A stretch of DNA of 34,630 nucleotides from Xylaria sp. FL1777 (GCA_022578965.1 MU400829.1:1-34630), one strand, 5' to 3'. Positions 24,536 through 34,375 are shown, counted from the first letter of the stretch. Notes: generated by a model not told the origin, from the sequence alone. A program made the numbers and translations.

Positions 24536-25969
24536 ATGCTTATTTTTTTTTTAAATAAAGATTTTTATATAAAATATATTTAAAACGTTATTAAAAGGCT
24601 ATAAAAAGCAGAACTATACGTTAAGCTATTTAAGTGCTAATTTTATTAAAAAAAGATTAAATTTTTAAATTATATTATTTTTAGCTAAGAAATTAAAATG
24701 GACTTTTTATATATAAATATTATTTAGCAATAGCTTATATTAAATATTTATTAAGCGCTATAACAATTTTTAAGGTTTTATAACTTTTATTGCTGTTTTA
24801 TAAACGGGTATTTTTATATTGCTGCGCTTTTGTTTAAGTATTTAAAAAAAAACGTAATAAAAACAAAAAAAGGTTAAATTTCTTTAAATAGTTTTAAAAA
24901 GAAAGCTTTTAAAAACTTTTAGAATACATTTAAGCAGGCTATTTTTTTTATATATTTTAACTTTAAGAAACAAATATTGCTAAAGATTAATTCTTTTAAA
25001 GTAGCTTTTGCAAAAAATCTATTTTAGCAGAATAATTAAAGCATTTTTAAACTAGTTGCGTTTTATTTTTAAAAGCTATTTAAAGAAAAAATGCAGTATA
25101 GTATGCTTAACTAAAAAATGCTTGCAATAATAAATTGTTTTAAGCATTAGTAGCATTATTTATAAAAAAGTAATTTACTAGTTAAAGTATTAATTAACTA
25201 TGCTAACTTTTAAGCGTTTATAAAAACGCTAAAGCTTAATAAAAAGCAAGCTTATTAGTGTTTATTATTAGCTTTTTTTAATTTTATTATTAAATACTAA
25301 GCAAGCAAAAAAAACAGGGCTAATTTTTTTTTGCGCTGTTTTAATTATATAGCTGTTTTGTTTAGTAATATTAACATTTTTCTAACGTTAGAAAAAAAAG
25401 TTGTAATAATATAGCAAGTTAAAGTTTTTAATTTGTATTTTAATGCTTAAGCTAGAGCTTTGTATCTTAAGGCTATACTTACTAAAGAAGCTCTTTTTAT
25501 TTAAGCAGTTATGCGTTTGCGTGCGCGAATAGCTGTAGGCTTAAAGAAATTAGAAGATTTAAAGGCTTTTAAAAAGCTAAAAAACTTTATTTAGGAGGTT
25601 TAAGAAAAAAACCTTAAATGCTGTGCAATTATAAAACAATTAAAAGTAAGAAAGCTTACAAATTTTTAATAGTTAATAAAAGGATTTTTAGTTTGCTATA
25701 AAAACAAAATTTATATTTTTTTTAAAAAAGCTATACATTTTTAATTTATTAAGCTATACTATAATAATTTTTTAGCTAAATATTTTAGCTAAGGCTGCAC
25801 TTTAGAACTGCTATAATAAAAGTTTTACTAAAGCAATATAAAACTAAATGTTAAGAAGTATGTGCAAAGCTATATAATTTGCTTTAAAACTAAAGTAAAA
25901 CATTATTAAGAATATAGTAAACTTAATGCTTTGTTAATACTTAGTAAACTTATATAAAAGCTATTTATA

Positions 25970-26272
25970 GACTTTATTATAGGTTTGCTAGAAACTTTTT
26001 ATAAAAAAAAACCAGTTAATGCTATTTTTATTATTATAGATAGATTTATTAAGCTTATATACTTATTTTTAGTTAATATTACTATAATTTTAGTTAAGCT
26101 AGCAGTTTTATTTTATTATAAAATTAAATGTATTTATAGTAGCTTAAGAAGTATTGTTTTTAATAAAAGCTCTGTTTTTATTAGCTAATTTTGGTTTAAT
26201 TTATATTATTACTTAAAAGTTAAGCAAAAGCTTTTAGTAACATTTTACTCTAGAACTAATAAACAAACAAAA
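25970..26272 (+). other. Integrase catalytic core, DDE triad lost (D, N, K)
   Basis: The first Asp is kept (FIDFIIGL). The second is Asn in VFNKSSVFIS, and the Glu of the TER motif is Lys in TNKQTKQIN. The 35-residue spacing between the last two is intact. This segment includes the only long stop-free run of the gene (25985-26188). Confidence 0.9.
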
Positions 26273-26845
26273 CAAATAAACTAAATAATCAAAAGCTATT
26301 TTAGGTGCTTTATAAATAGTAAACAAACTAATTAGCTTTAACTTTTACTTTAAGCTTTTTTTGCTATAAATTCTGCTATTAATTTTATAATTAAATGATT
26401 ACTTTTTAAAGCTTTATATAGTTATATGCTAGAATTCTGTTTGTTTGTTAAGAATAATTTTACATTAAAAAGAATTTTAGTTATATAAAAACGTTTTAAT
26501 AAGTTATAAACTATTAAAAATAAAATAATAAAGTAATAGTAAATTATAATTAATAAATATACGGAATACTACAATAATAAATATAAACTTATAACTTTTA
26601 AAACTAAGAACTTAGTAGCACTATTAATAAGAAATATTAAGTTTAAAAATAAGAAATTAGCGCTTAAGTTTATTAAACTTTTCTGAATTTTTTTTATAGT
26701 TGGTTTATAAGCATATTGTATTAGTTTTTTAAAATAATATAGCTGTTTTTATTCTGTTTTTCTAATTTAGCTGCTTAAGCTTTAAAAAGCTAAACATAAA
26801 TATAGTTTGCTTATGCTAAACCTTAAAAATAAGTTAAAAAAATAA

Positions 26846-27028
26846 GAGGTTAAAGATATAGTAAGTAAAATAACTTATAATAAAAAAGAATATTATTTTA
26901 TTAAGTAGAAAAGCTAGCTAACTAAGTATAATTAATAGGTACTTATTACTAATATTATAGCTTTTAAAGCAATTAAAAACTTTAAAAAGCGCTTAAGTTA
27001 CAAAAAAAAAGCAAAGCTATTAAGCTAA
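26846..27028 (+). other. C-terminal chromodomain of the integrase
   Basis: Reads EVKDIVSKITYNKKEYYFIK, then stop-K-S-stop where chromodomains have the conserved WKGW-type core (TGG changed to TAG), then AIKNFKKRL. Chromodomains bind methylated histone H3 and direct chromoviruses into heterochromatin, which agrees with the element's surroundings. The match is to the general domain pattern. Confidence 0.85.
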
Positions 27029-27079
27029 CAAAATAGTATTAATTTATTATTAATTTAGCTATAAACTAAAGCTTAAATA

Positions 27080-28621
27080 TGTTATATATACTAACTAGTT
27101 ATTTTTTTGTTTTTAATTGCGTAATAAGAATTGTATTTATTGCTTTAAGTTTTAAAATATTTGCGTTTTATTAATAAGCTATACGTAAAAACGTTACGAA
27201 TAAGTTATAATATCTTTACAAAAAGGCCCTAAAATACTAATTATTAAACTTTAAAATATTTTTATGTTAAAAAAAGCTAACTAAATATTTCTATTTATGC
27301 TTATTAGCAATAGTTAATATAGCTTTATGCATATTTTTTTTAAAAGAAATAAAGGCAGCTTTTTAGGCTACATATTTATAGTTTATGATTTGTACTTTAA
27401 GTGCAGTTAAATAAGCATATTGCTAGCGTTAAAAATAGTTTTAATTTTGTTAAAAAATCTTATAAAATTAGTTTAAATAAAGCTATTTATAGCGCTTATA
27501 TAAAAAAGCTTAATAGCTTAGCAAGCTAAAAATTTACGCTTTACTATTAAATGCTTATATTTAGTACAATGTTTTTGTATTGCTAATTATTAGCTAAACT
27601 TTATATAAAATAAAAATAAAACTACTTATTTTTATGTTGTTAATTTTGCTAATTAACTAGAACTAAGCTTTATAAGTTAATAAAAGACGTAAAAATGCCT
27701 TTAGAAAGCAAAACTATATAGCTATAAAGTTAACACAATAATTGTCCGAAGTTTTTTAAATAATAGTGCAATTTTTATTTATAACAATCTTTCTATAGTT
27801 GTTTTTCTAAAGAACAAAAAAATAAACAAACTAGTCTAACAATTCCTAAATATACATTATATTAAAATATAATATAGCAAGCAGCTAACTTATTAATAAA
27901 ACTAATTTAAAATAAATATAAATTAACTTATAAGCTTGCATAAAATATAGCTGTTTATATAGCTTATATAAGCTATTATTCCTAGGTTTTTAAATTTGCA
28001 AACTATATTTAAAAGCAAGCTATTTTTTGGCTAAAATGCCTTTTTAAAACGCTTAAAACAAGGCTAATATATTAATAAATTACTTAGAACTATTGCTTTT
28101 TTAATAGTTTTATACTTCTTGTTTTTAGCTTTAGTAGTTTGTTTGCAAGGTTTGCAAATAAAAGTTATAACAAAAACAAGCTAACGTTTAAACAACGTAA
28201 AAACTTCGATATTTGCATTAAAATCGGACCTATTTTTTGCATTATTTATATTAAAATTACGCAGGCTAACATTTAGATCTTTCTTAAGATTTATAAGGTT
28301 AAAATTATCTTTATTTTTATTTTTATTTTTTTTTTCTTAACCTATAAAAGGCTTAATAATGTTTACATCTTTATTAGAATCGGAGCTATTTTAAAGAAAA
28401 AGCGAACCGCTAGAACTTTTATTTTTATTACTGGAGTTATTAAACTTCTAGCAAAAAAGTTTGTTAAAGTTTTGTTTTATAGTAAAATCGGACTTATTTT
28501 TGAATAAATTTAGGCGTAAAGCAAGTTGCAATAATTTTCTGCGTTTATATTTATAACTATAGCTTTAACTGCAACTGCGTTTATATGTACTACTTTTAAC
28601 TACTGCAAATTTAAACAGCAT
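27080..28621 (-). pseudogene. Antisense 3' reading frame of right Gypsy copy, unknown product
   Basis: On the strand opposite to gag-pol, between the chromodomain and the 3' LTR, one frame from ATG at 28621 stays in register for about 510 codons. Its interruptions are TAA and TAG, as expected from CAA, CAG and TGG under RIP. The start MLFKFAVVKSSTYKR is followed by basic KYKRRKLLQLALRLNLF (near 28552-28500), then an Asn/Lys/Ser/Asp-rich region (28470-28240), then a CxxC (ICKPCKQ near 28160) and a long, less biased part. I do not recognise a domain. The layout suggests an accessory gene carried antisense by the retrotransposon. An alternative is chance register on the non-coding strand, but the plus strand gives nothing better. 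An 82-codon open frame just upstream (28611-28856) is in another frame and looks compositional. Confidence 0.45.
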
Positions 28622-28734
28622 AATTATAATGCAAATAGTAATTAAAAAAGAAGCAGAAGAAATATAAAATAAGTATAAGAATAGCAGTAGTAAAATGTAT
28701 AGCTAAAACTAATTGTTTAGCAGCAGCCAAAAAA

Positions 28735-28767
28735 AAAAGAAAAAAAAAAAAGAAAAAAAGAAAAACA
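28735..28767 (+). repeat. Purine (A/G) tract upstream of the antisense frame
   Basis: An almost pure A run with scattered G, about 33 bp, upstream of the start of the antisense frame. On the minus strand it is a T/C-rich tract, which fungal promoters often carry near transcription starts, so a promoter role for the antisense frame is possible but unproven. Confidence 0.4.
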
Positions 28768-29006
28768 CACAGTAATAAAAATATAAGCATAAGACTTGCT
28801 ATAAATATAGCACAAAACAAACGTAACTTAACACGTAAACATAAGCATAAATACATAAGTACTTTAATTATTATACTGCATAAGCATTTTATTTAACATA
28901 TTACATTTATGCTTAATTACTTTATACTACTTTATTTTACTACTTATATTTAAGATTAATTATTTTAATTGATTTTACTTGTATATAAGTTAAGAACAAC
29001 CTAATT

Positions 29007-29022
29007 AAAAAAAAGGGAATAG
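29007..29022 (+). promoter_or_regulatory. Polypurine tract of right Gypsy copy
   Basis: AAAAAAAAGGGAA (29007-29019) followed by TAGT lies just before the 3' LTR. It is the expected primer for plus-strand cDNA synthesis and fixes the element's orientation. Confidence 0.8.
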
Positions 29023-29023
29023 T

Positions 29024-29216
29024 TGTTATAACTAGGCTACTTAGGTACTTTAGTATATATTATAAGTTATATGTATATATAGGATATTTCTTTTATACTT
29101 ATTTTATAGGAGTTTTTTTTTTTTTTCAAGCTTTAGTTTTGTTAAATATTTACTATAAGACTAAAAATATATTAACTATTATACTTAACCTTTAATGCTT
29201 TATACTTCCCGTAACA
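29024..29216 (+). repeat. 3' LTR of right Gypsy copy
   Basis: 193 bp starting TGTTATAACTAGGC and ending CTTCCCGTAACA, so both the TG and CA ends, with the inverted TGTTA/TAACA termini, are intact. It is the best reference LTR in the window. Confidence 0.95.
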
Positions 29217-29221
29217 AAAAA

Positions 29222-31615
29222 ATAACATAAATATTAATATAATAAACTATATAAATAAGCAAAATAATTATAAAAAAAACAATAGTAAAAAAAACAATAT
29301 TTTAATCAAAGAATTTATAATATATAATATAATAAAAACTAAACATTAAAAAATACAAAAAAAATATAATTATATATAAAATATAATAATTAATTAATTA
29401 AGTAAAACTTTAAATAAATTTAAAGTTATTACATAAATAAATTACGGTTTATTGTTTTTTAAATAAAAACGTAAGCAAAAGAATTAATATAATTGCTTTA
29501 AACTAAAATTCCAGGTTTATATTAAAAAAAGTAAAAAAAGTTATAATTAGTAAAAAAGTAGTATAGCTAAAAAAGTATAAACTTAAGGACTATTTTAGTT
29601 TAAAGCATTTAAGATAATTATAAATCACGTTATATAAATTTTATATAAAAGCTTTTATATTTTTAATATAAGTTTACAACTAAAGGTTTTTTATATTATA
29701 AAATAATAAAAAAAAAACCTTATATTAACGTTATAATAAGTGAAACAAAGTAAAACAATAAAATAAAAAATTAAAAACAAAGAAAAAAAAACGCAGTAGC
29801 TTAATATAGTTAGTTTTTCTAAAAAGGGTTAATTATATACTTTATAAAAGTTTTTTCTGCTTTTTTTTACAACCGGCTAAATTTATAAAGATACTTATGC
29901 AGCTAGAAATAAAAAAAGCAAAAAACTATAATATAACTTCTTTAATGCAAAACTAGCTATAATTAGCTAATAGTATAAACTTGAATTAGCAATAACTAGT
30001 AATAAGTTTAACATTAAACTTGCAGTATTATATAAACAAATTAAATAAAGTAATAATAAACGTTAAGATTTTTTTTAAAAAAAACTTAAATAAGCAAATT
30101 ATTTATAATATTTGCTAAGTTATTAAAAAGCTATTAAAAGCATATTATTTTTAGCAAATAAACAAGCAATTATAAGTAAACAGCAGTAATAAAAGTAGCA
30201 AATATGCTAACTAAAACTTATTATAAGCATTATTAATAAAACAAAAAAAGCTTGCTATAAAAGTAAAATTACTATACGTGTAAATTTAGCAATTTAAAAA
30301 TTATATAAGCAAACAAGCTAAAGTTGCTAATTTTTTTTACTAGTAGCTTATGTTTTATATAAATATGCTATAAGTAAATAGCAGCAAAAAATTTTTATGT
30401 GTTGTTTTGTTAACTTATTTTAAAGCTATTATAATAACGCATTTTAACTAAGCTATTATTATAACTTTTATTAGCTATAAAGCTAAAGTAAAAACAAAAT
30501 TAATTATAATATAAAAGCTAAATTAAGCAATAAAAACAAACGTAGTTTAAGTAATATATAAACTACTAAATAATAATTAAAAAGTTATTTTTAATAAGCA
30601 AAAAATTTAAACCTAAATGTTAGCAAATATATGATAAGCTTATTAAGCGTTTAACAAAAAATCAAAAATGCACTTTTAATTATATTAGCTAGTAGTTTTA
30701 AGCTTGCTAACTAAACAAATGCTAAAAATAAAAGAAAAAAAAATGCTAGCTTAATTTAAGCTAGCTAATTAAAAACTAAAAATCAAAAAGCTATTTTTTT
30801 TATTTTGCTTGTTATAACGTAAACAAAAAACATGTTTAATATATATTAAAATTATAATTATAAAAAATATAAACATAATATATATTAATAAACTTTTTTA
30901 AAACTATTACTATTTTTAAATAGCTTTTTATTTTATAAATATAATAGCAATTTAATGCTATAACTATTAAAAATAAAACTATTAAGCTAACATATATAAA
31001 AACAAGCAAAAATGCAGCTAGTGTAAATCTTTAAAACACGCTAAAAATAAAGCAAACTTATGCTTTATATAAACTAAAGAAAAAGCAGTTATATGCTTTT
31101 TTTATTAAAGCAATTATTTAGCTTAAATAATAAAATGTTTAAAAGCTATTTAAATATGCAAGCTAGCTAAAAACGCTTTTATTTACTGCTTTATATAGTT
31201 TATAATAAAGCTAACTTAAAGCTAATTATATATTATTACTGCTATAAAAATGCTGCATAAATAAAAAGCTAATAATTTAACAAGCAAAAATATTATTTGC
31301 TTAAAAGGTTGCTTACTAAAAAAAACTACGCTAATAACTGCACAAAAAACAGGATTATAAACCATTATTAATATGCTAAAGCTTTAAAACTAGCTTAAAA
31401 AAAACTTATTTAAAAACTATTAGTAAGTAATTTAAGTAATAAAAAGCTACGCTTATATAATAAGCAAAAACGCAAGCAATAAAAACAATAGTATTAAATA
31501 AAAATCAAATAACATAGTTTTTAAACAATAGTGCTTATGCAATTAGCTATAAAAAGAATATAAATTATAATAGCAAACAGTTAGCAAAAATATTTTTATT
31601 TAGCTTTAGTATAAT
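29222..31615 (+). other. Degraded body of an element ending in the shared 3' tail
   Basis: Sequence leading up to the tail at 31616-31690. It keeps scattered G+C-richer patches (ACAACCGGCTAA near 29870, GGACTATTTTAG near 29587), and short plus-strand stretches read as peptide broken by TAA/TAG. I could not identify a domain, find a 5' boundary or a target-site duplication. If it is a member of the same retroposon group its 5' end is probably between 29400 and 29900, but this is a guess. Confidence 0.4.
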
Positions 31616-31690
31616 TTTTACTTATGTATAAAATTAAATAGCTTTTAGTATAGCTTTTTAAAGCCATTAGTTCTAAGTAATATAATATAT
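31616..31690 (+). repeat. Shared 3' tail, fourth occurrence
   Basis: Reads TTACTTATGTATAAAATTAA, then TAGCTTTTAGTATAGC, and ends CTAAGTAATATAA plus an AT run. It aligns with the last 70 bp or so of the SINE-like element (12260-12332) and of the 2.19-kb elements, but the sequence upstream is unrelated to either. It marks the 3' end of another retroposed copy on the plus strand. Confidence 0.65.
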
Positions 31691-31701
31691 ATATATATAT
31701 T
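31683..31701. repeat. (AT)n run after the shared tail
   Basis: About nine AT units directly after the tail. The other tailed elements also end in AT-rich stretches, so part of this may be the element's own 3' tail. Confidence 0.7.
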
Positions 31702-31822
31702 GTAATTTTAAGCGCTTTAGTTAGCTATAAATAAGCATATAAAATGAAATTTTTAAAACAATTTAAAATATATATATAATTTAAAAGTTTAAAAGGTAAA
31801 AATATAACATATAACAAAAAAA

Positions 31823-32033
31823 GCAATATTAGTTTTAAATAAAGCATAAGTTTTAAAAACTAGCATAATTAAAATTTTTAATGCAGCTTTTATTTATTAT
31901 AGCTTTTATTTATTGCAGCTTTTATTTATTGCAGCTTTTATATTTTTAAAGCAAAAAAAGTAGCGTTAGTTTTAAATAAAGCGCAAGTTTTAATAACTAG
32001 CATAACTAAGATTTTTATTATAGCTTTTAACTT
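31823..32033. repeat. Direct duplication of about 70 bp
   Basis: The segment from 31823 to 31892 (TTAGTTTTAAATAAAGCATA, then AACTAGCATAATTAAAATTT) recurs at about 31960-32030 with a few transitions plus minor changes. Between the two lies the 16-bp array. It looks like a local tandem duplication or the ends of a small insertion. Confidence 0.75.
31883..31946. repeat. 16-bp tandem repeat, four units
   Basis: GCAGCTTTTATTTATT is present four times in a row; unit 2 has AT for the first GC and unit 4 is changed at its end. The GC/AT difference is RIP-like. Confidence 0.9.
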
Positions 32034-34146
32034 TTTTTATATAAAAAAAACTTTGTTTTAATAACTATTAAAAACTATATTACTTTTTAGCTGCACTAAA
32101 GTTTTTTAGCTATTTTAAACTTTTAAATAATATTTTTACTTTAATTTATAAAAATAAATCTTATTTGTAAACAAGTTGCTTTAGTTAAGTTATAATGCTT
32201 TATAATAAAACTTTGCTTAAATTTTGTTTATTTTTTAATATTAAACAAGTTTATATTTTATTTAAGAAGTATTTTTTTTAATAATAGCTTTTAATAAAGT
32301 TAATTTTTAAATTTAAATTGCATTAAAAGCTAAAAAAATATAAATTGTTTAAATAAAGCAATATAGTTATTATATTACTGTTTTTAATTTTAATATATTA
32401 TATTATTAATAACTTATTATGTTGCTTTATAGCGTAGTTTTTTTACTTGTATATTTATAAGTAAAACTATATAAAAAGCTAAATAAAAACCTTATATAAT
32501 AATATTAATATTATTACTTTAAAGTTTTTTTACTTTATAATAACTAGTTTTTATTAATTAGTTTATTAAACAAAAAGTAATAATTAAAAAGCAAAAGAAC
32601 TTTTTTTAAAGCTTTTATACTTTTTGCTTTTTTAAAAAGCGTACAAAAGCTTTTTTTTGTTTTTTAAAACTTTTAAAAAAGCGTTTTTGCTTTTTTTGCT
32701 AGTTTTTTTCTTATTACTTGCTTTTTTTTTTTTAACTGCTTTATTATATATTGCTATTTTATTAATAATAAATAACTATTTTATAATAATGTTTATAGCT
32801 TTAAGCTTTTTTATAATTAGTTATAAATTTTTATTAATTTATAGCAGTTTAATTATAAAGCTTTTTTATAGCTATTTTCTTTTGTTTTTTAATAAGTTAT
32901 AACATAAAACTATATATTAAAAAGTTTTTTTTTATATATATATTTATAAAAAAACATTAAAAAGCTTAAAACTTTTTTTTATGCAAAAATACCTTTAGCT
33001 TTATTTTTTCAATATATATTTATATTGTTATAATTGCTTTGTGCTTTAATAATTTATTATATTTTTTAAAAGCTTTATTTTTGCTTAGTTTTTGTTTAGC
33101 TATAATTAAATAAATTTTGTTTTAGTTTAGTTTTATTTGTTTATTTATTTTTTTTAATATAACTTTAGGCTTTTTTTTAATTATTTTTTTTATTTAAAGT
33201 TTAAAGCTAACATTTTAAACTTTTATGTTTTAAATAAAAGTTTTAATTTTTTTTGTTGCTTTTTAAATTAACTTTTTAACTATTAAGCTTTTTATATAAT
33301 ATTTATAAACTGCTGTTTTATTATTAAAATATAAATTAATAAAAAAAAATCTTATTTTAATTTTTAAGTGCTTTATTTTAGTTGTTTTAAAAGCTTTAAT
33401 TATATGCTTAAAATATTTGTTTTAAATTATTACTAGTAAATTAATAATACTTTTTGCTTTATTTTTTTTAAAAACTTTTATATTAAATTGTTATATTATA
33501 AGCTAAAATGCTTTATATTATTATAATATATATTTGCTTTATTTTTGTTATACTACTATTTTATATAAAGTTTTATAGCTTAATTATTATATATAATTAA
33601 ATACTTAGTTTTTTTTTTAAGTTTTACAAAATGTTTTTTTTATTTTATATGTTTATTAAACTATACTTTTAAAAACTTTGCGCTATTTTTTAAGTATATT
33701 ATTATGTTGAAAAAATATATTATTTATATAAGCGTTATTTTATTGCTAAAAAAATGCATTAATTTGTTTTTTTATAATATTAACTTTATTTTATGGTATT
33801 TTGTTTAGTTTTTATATATTTTTTATGCTATTTTTAAAGCTTTATAGTTTTACGTTATATTTAAGTTTATTATAATAAAGTTAATATTATTAGTAAAGCT
33901 AACTATTATTAGCTTTTAATATATAGCAAAATAGTTATAGTATAATAACTAATAGCTTTATAGCTTTATGTTTTAATATAGCTAAATAAATATAGCTACG
34001 CTATACTTTAATATAGCTAAGCTAGTTTGTGTATATATATAAACCACTTAATAGTGCATAGATTACTTATTAGCTACATATATTATAATTAGGGTTAATA
34101 ATTAGTCCGGACAAACTAGTCTAAACTAAAACTAAAGATTAATTAG
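32034..34146. other. AT-rich relic sequence, possible dead coding strand on minus
   Basis: No intact gene. On the minus strand from about 33870 to 32970 one frame reads mostly Lys/Asn/Ile-rich peptide broken only by TAA/TAG, with uninterrupted pieces such as NKAKSIINLLVII and VILKKINKQIKLN. That is what a RIP-destroyed gene would look like, but the same can arise from composition, and I recognise no domain. The open frame at 32657-32902 on the plus strand is very hydrophobic and poly-T driven; I do not consider it a gene. Near 33985-34025 TTAATATAGCTA is repeated. Confidence 0.4.
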
Positions 34147-34302
34147 TTTTTTTTCGAGGTGATTAAAAACTAGTTAGTTTAAACTAAAAACTAACTAGTT
34201 TTTTTTCGAAGTAATTAAAAACTAGTTAGTTTAAACTAAAAACTAATTAGTTTTTTTTTTAAGTAATTAAAAACTAGTTAGTCCAAACTAAAAACTAACT
34301 AG
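34147..34302. repeat. 52-bp minisatellite, three units, hairpin-forming
   Basis: Three units with exact 52-bp period start at 34147, 34199 and 34251. Each holds T8, CGAGGTGATT or a variant, then AAAAACTAGTTAGTTT and, seven bases later in units 1 and 2, its reverse complement AAACTAACTAGTTTTT or a variant of it, giving a stem of up to 16 bp. Units differ mainly by C/T and G/A. Similar half-units flank the array (34110-34146 and 34303-34375). Confidence 0.9.
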
Positions 34303-34375
34303 TCTAAAATTTTAATGACTAAAAACTAATTAGTTTTTAGTTTAAATTAATTAGTCTTTAGTCCAAACTAATAAA
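34303..34375. repeat. Degenerate flank of the minisatellite
   Basis: CTAAAAACTAATTAGTTTTT and AGTCTTTAGTCCAAACTAAT are shuffled parts of the 52-bp unit without its period. This is the eroded right edge of the array. Confidence 0.65.

Larger units (their letters stand above)
23282..27040 (+). pseudogene. pol: Gypsy pol polyprotein (PR-RT-RNase H-IN-chromodomain), right copy, dead
   Basis: One frame (codon starts equal 2 modulo 3) runs about 1,250 codons with no frameshift but dozens of TAA/TAG codons. Protease: D-x-x-A (DLCAKCNYIS) at 23504. RT: LFVFKKNKSLCLCINYKKLN near 24200-24258, FSKINFKDAYY near 24326-24358, active site YFDN for YxDD at 24524-24535. RNase H: LLKINSFKVAFAKNLF near 24977, with Asn for Asp, then VAFYF and ending NRANFFLR near 25330. 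Integrase: zinc-domain residues changed (YY for HH, KYFS for GHF), core starts FIDFIIGLLE with Asp at 25970, Asn for the second Asp at 26162, Lys for Glu at 26270; 35 residues separate the last two, as in DD35E. Chromodomain at 26846-27028. The gene cannot yield a product; the start and stop positions are approximate. Confidence 0.92.
21357..29216 (+). mobile_element. Ty3/Gypsy chromovirus, right copy, complete and better preserved
   Basis: A 7,860-bp LTR retrotransposon: 5' LTR, gag with CCHC knuckle relic, pol in one frame (protease, RT, RNase H, integrase, C-terminal chromodomain), a long oppositely oriented 3' frame, polypurine tract, 3' LTR. The domain order PR-RT-RH-IN-chromodomain is diagnostic of Ty3/Gypsy chromoviruses (Metaviridae). 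It is inactive: catalytic residues are changed and stop codons are abundant. G+C is visibly higher than around it, especially at 21360-23100, so it was inserted later or hit by fewer RIP cycles than the left copy. I could not identify a primer-binding site after the 5' LTR. Confidence 0.95.

Noticed and set aside
28611..28856. 81-codon open frame with a poly-Phe run on the minus strand
   Set aside because: The Phe run comes from a poly-A/G tract on the other strand. The frame differs from that of the longer antisense reading frame starting at 28621.
32657..32902. 81-codon hydrophobic open frame on the plus strand
   Set aside because: Very T-rich, with no recognisable motif; typical chance ORF in DNA where the other strand is A-rich.
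34091..34099. TTAGGGTTA, a telomere-like word
   Set aside because: A single occurrence with no tandem array. It does not show that the window is at a chromosome end.
34147..34302. CRISPR-like array of palindromic repeats
   Set aside because: The units are contiguous 52-bp copies without distinct spacers, and the context is eukaryotic transposon DNA.
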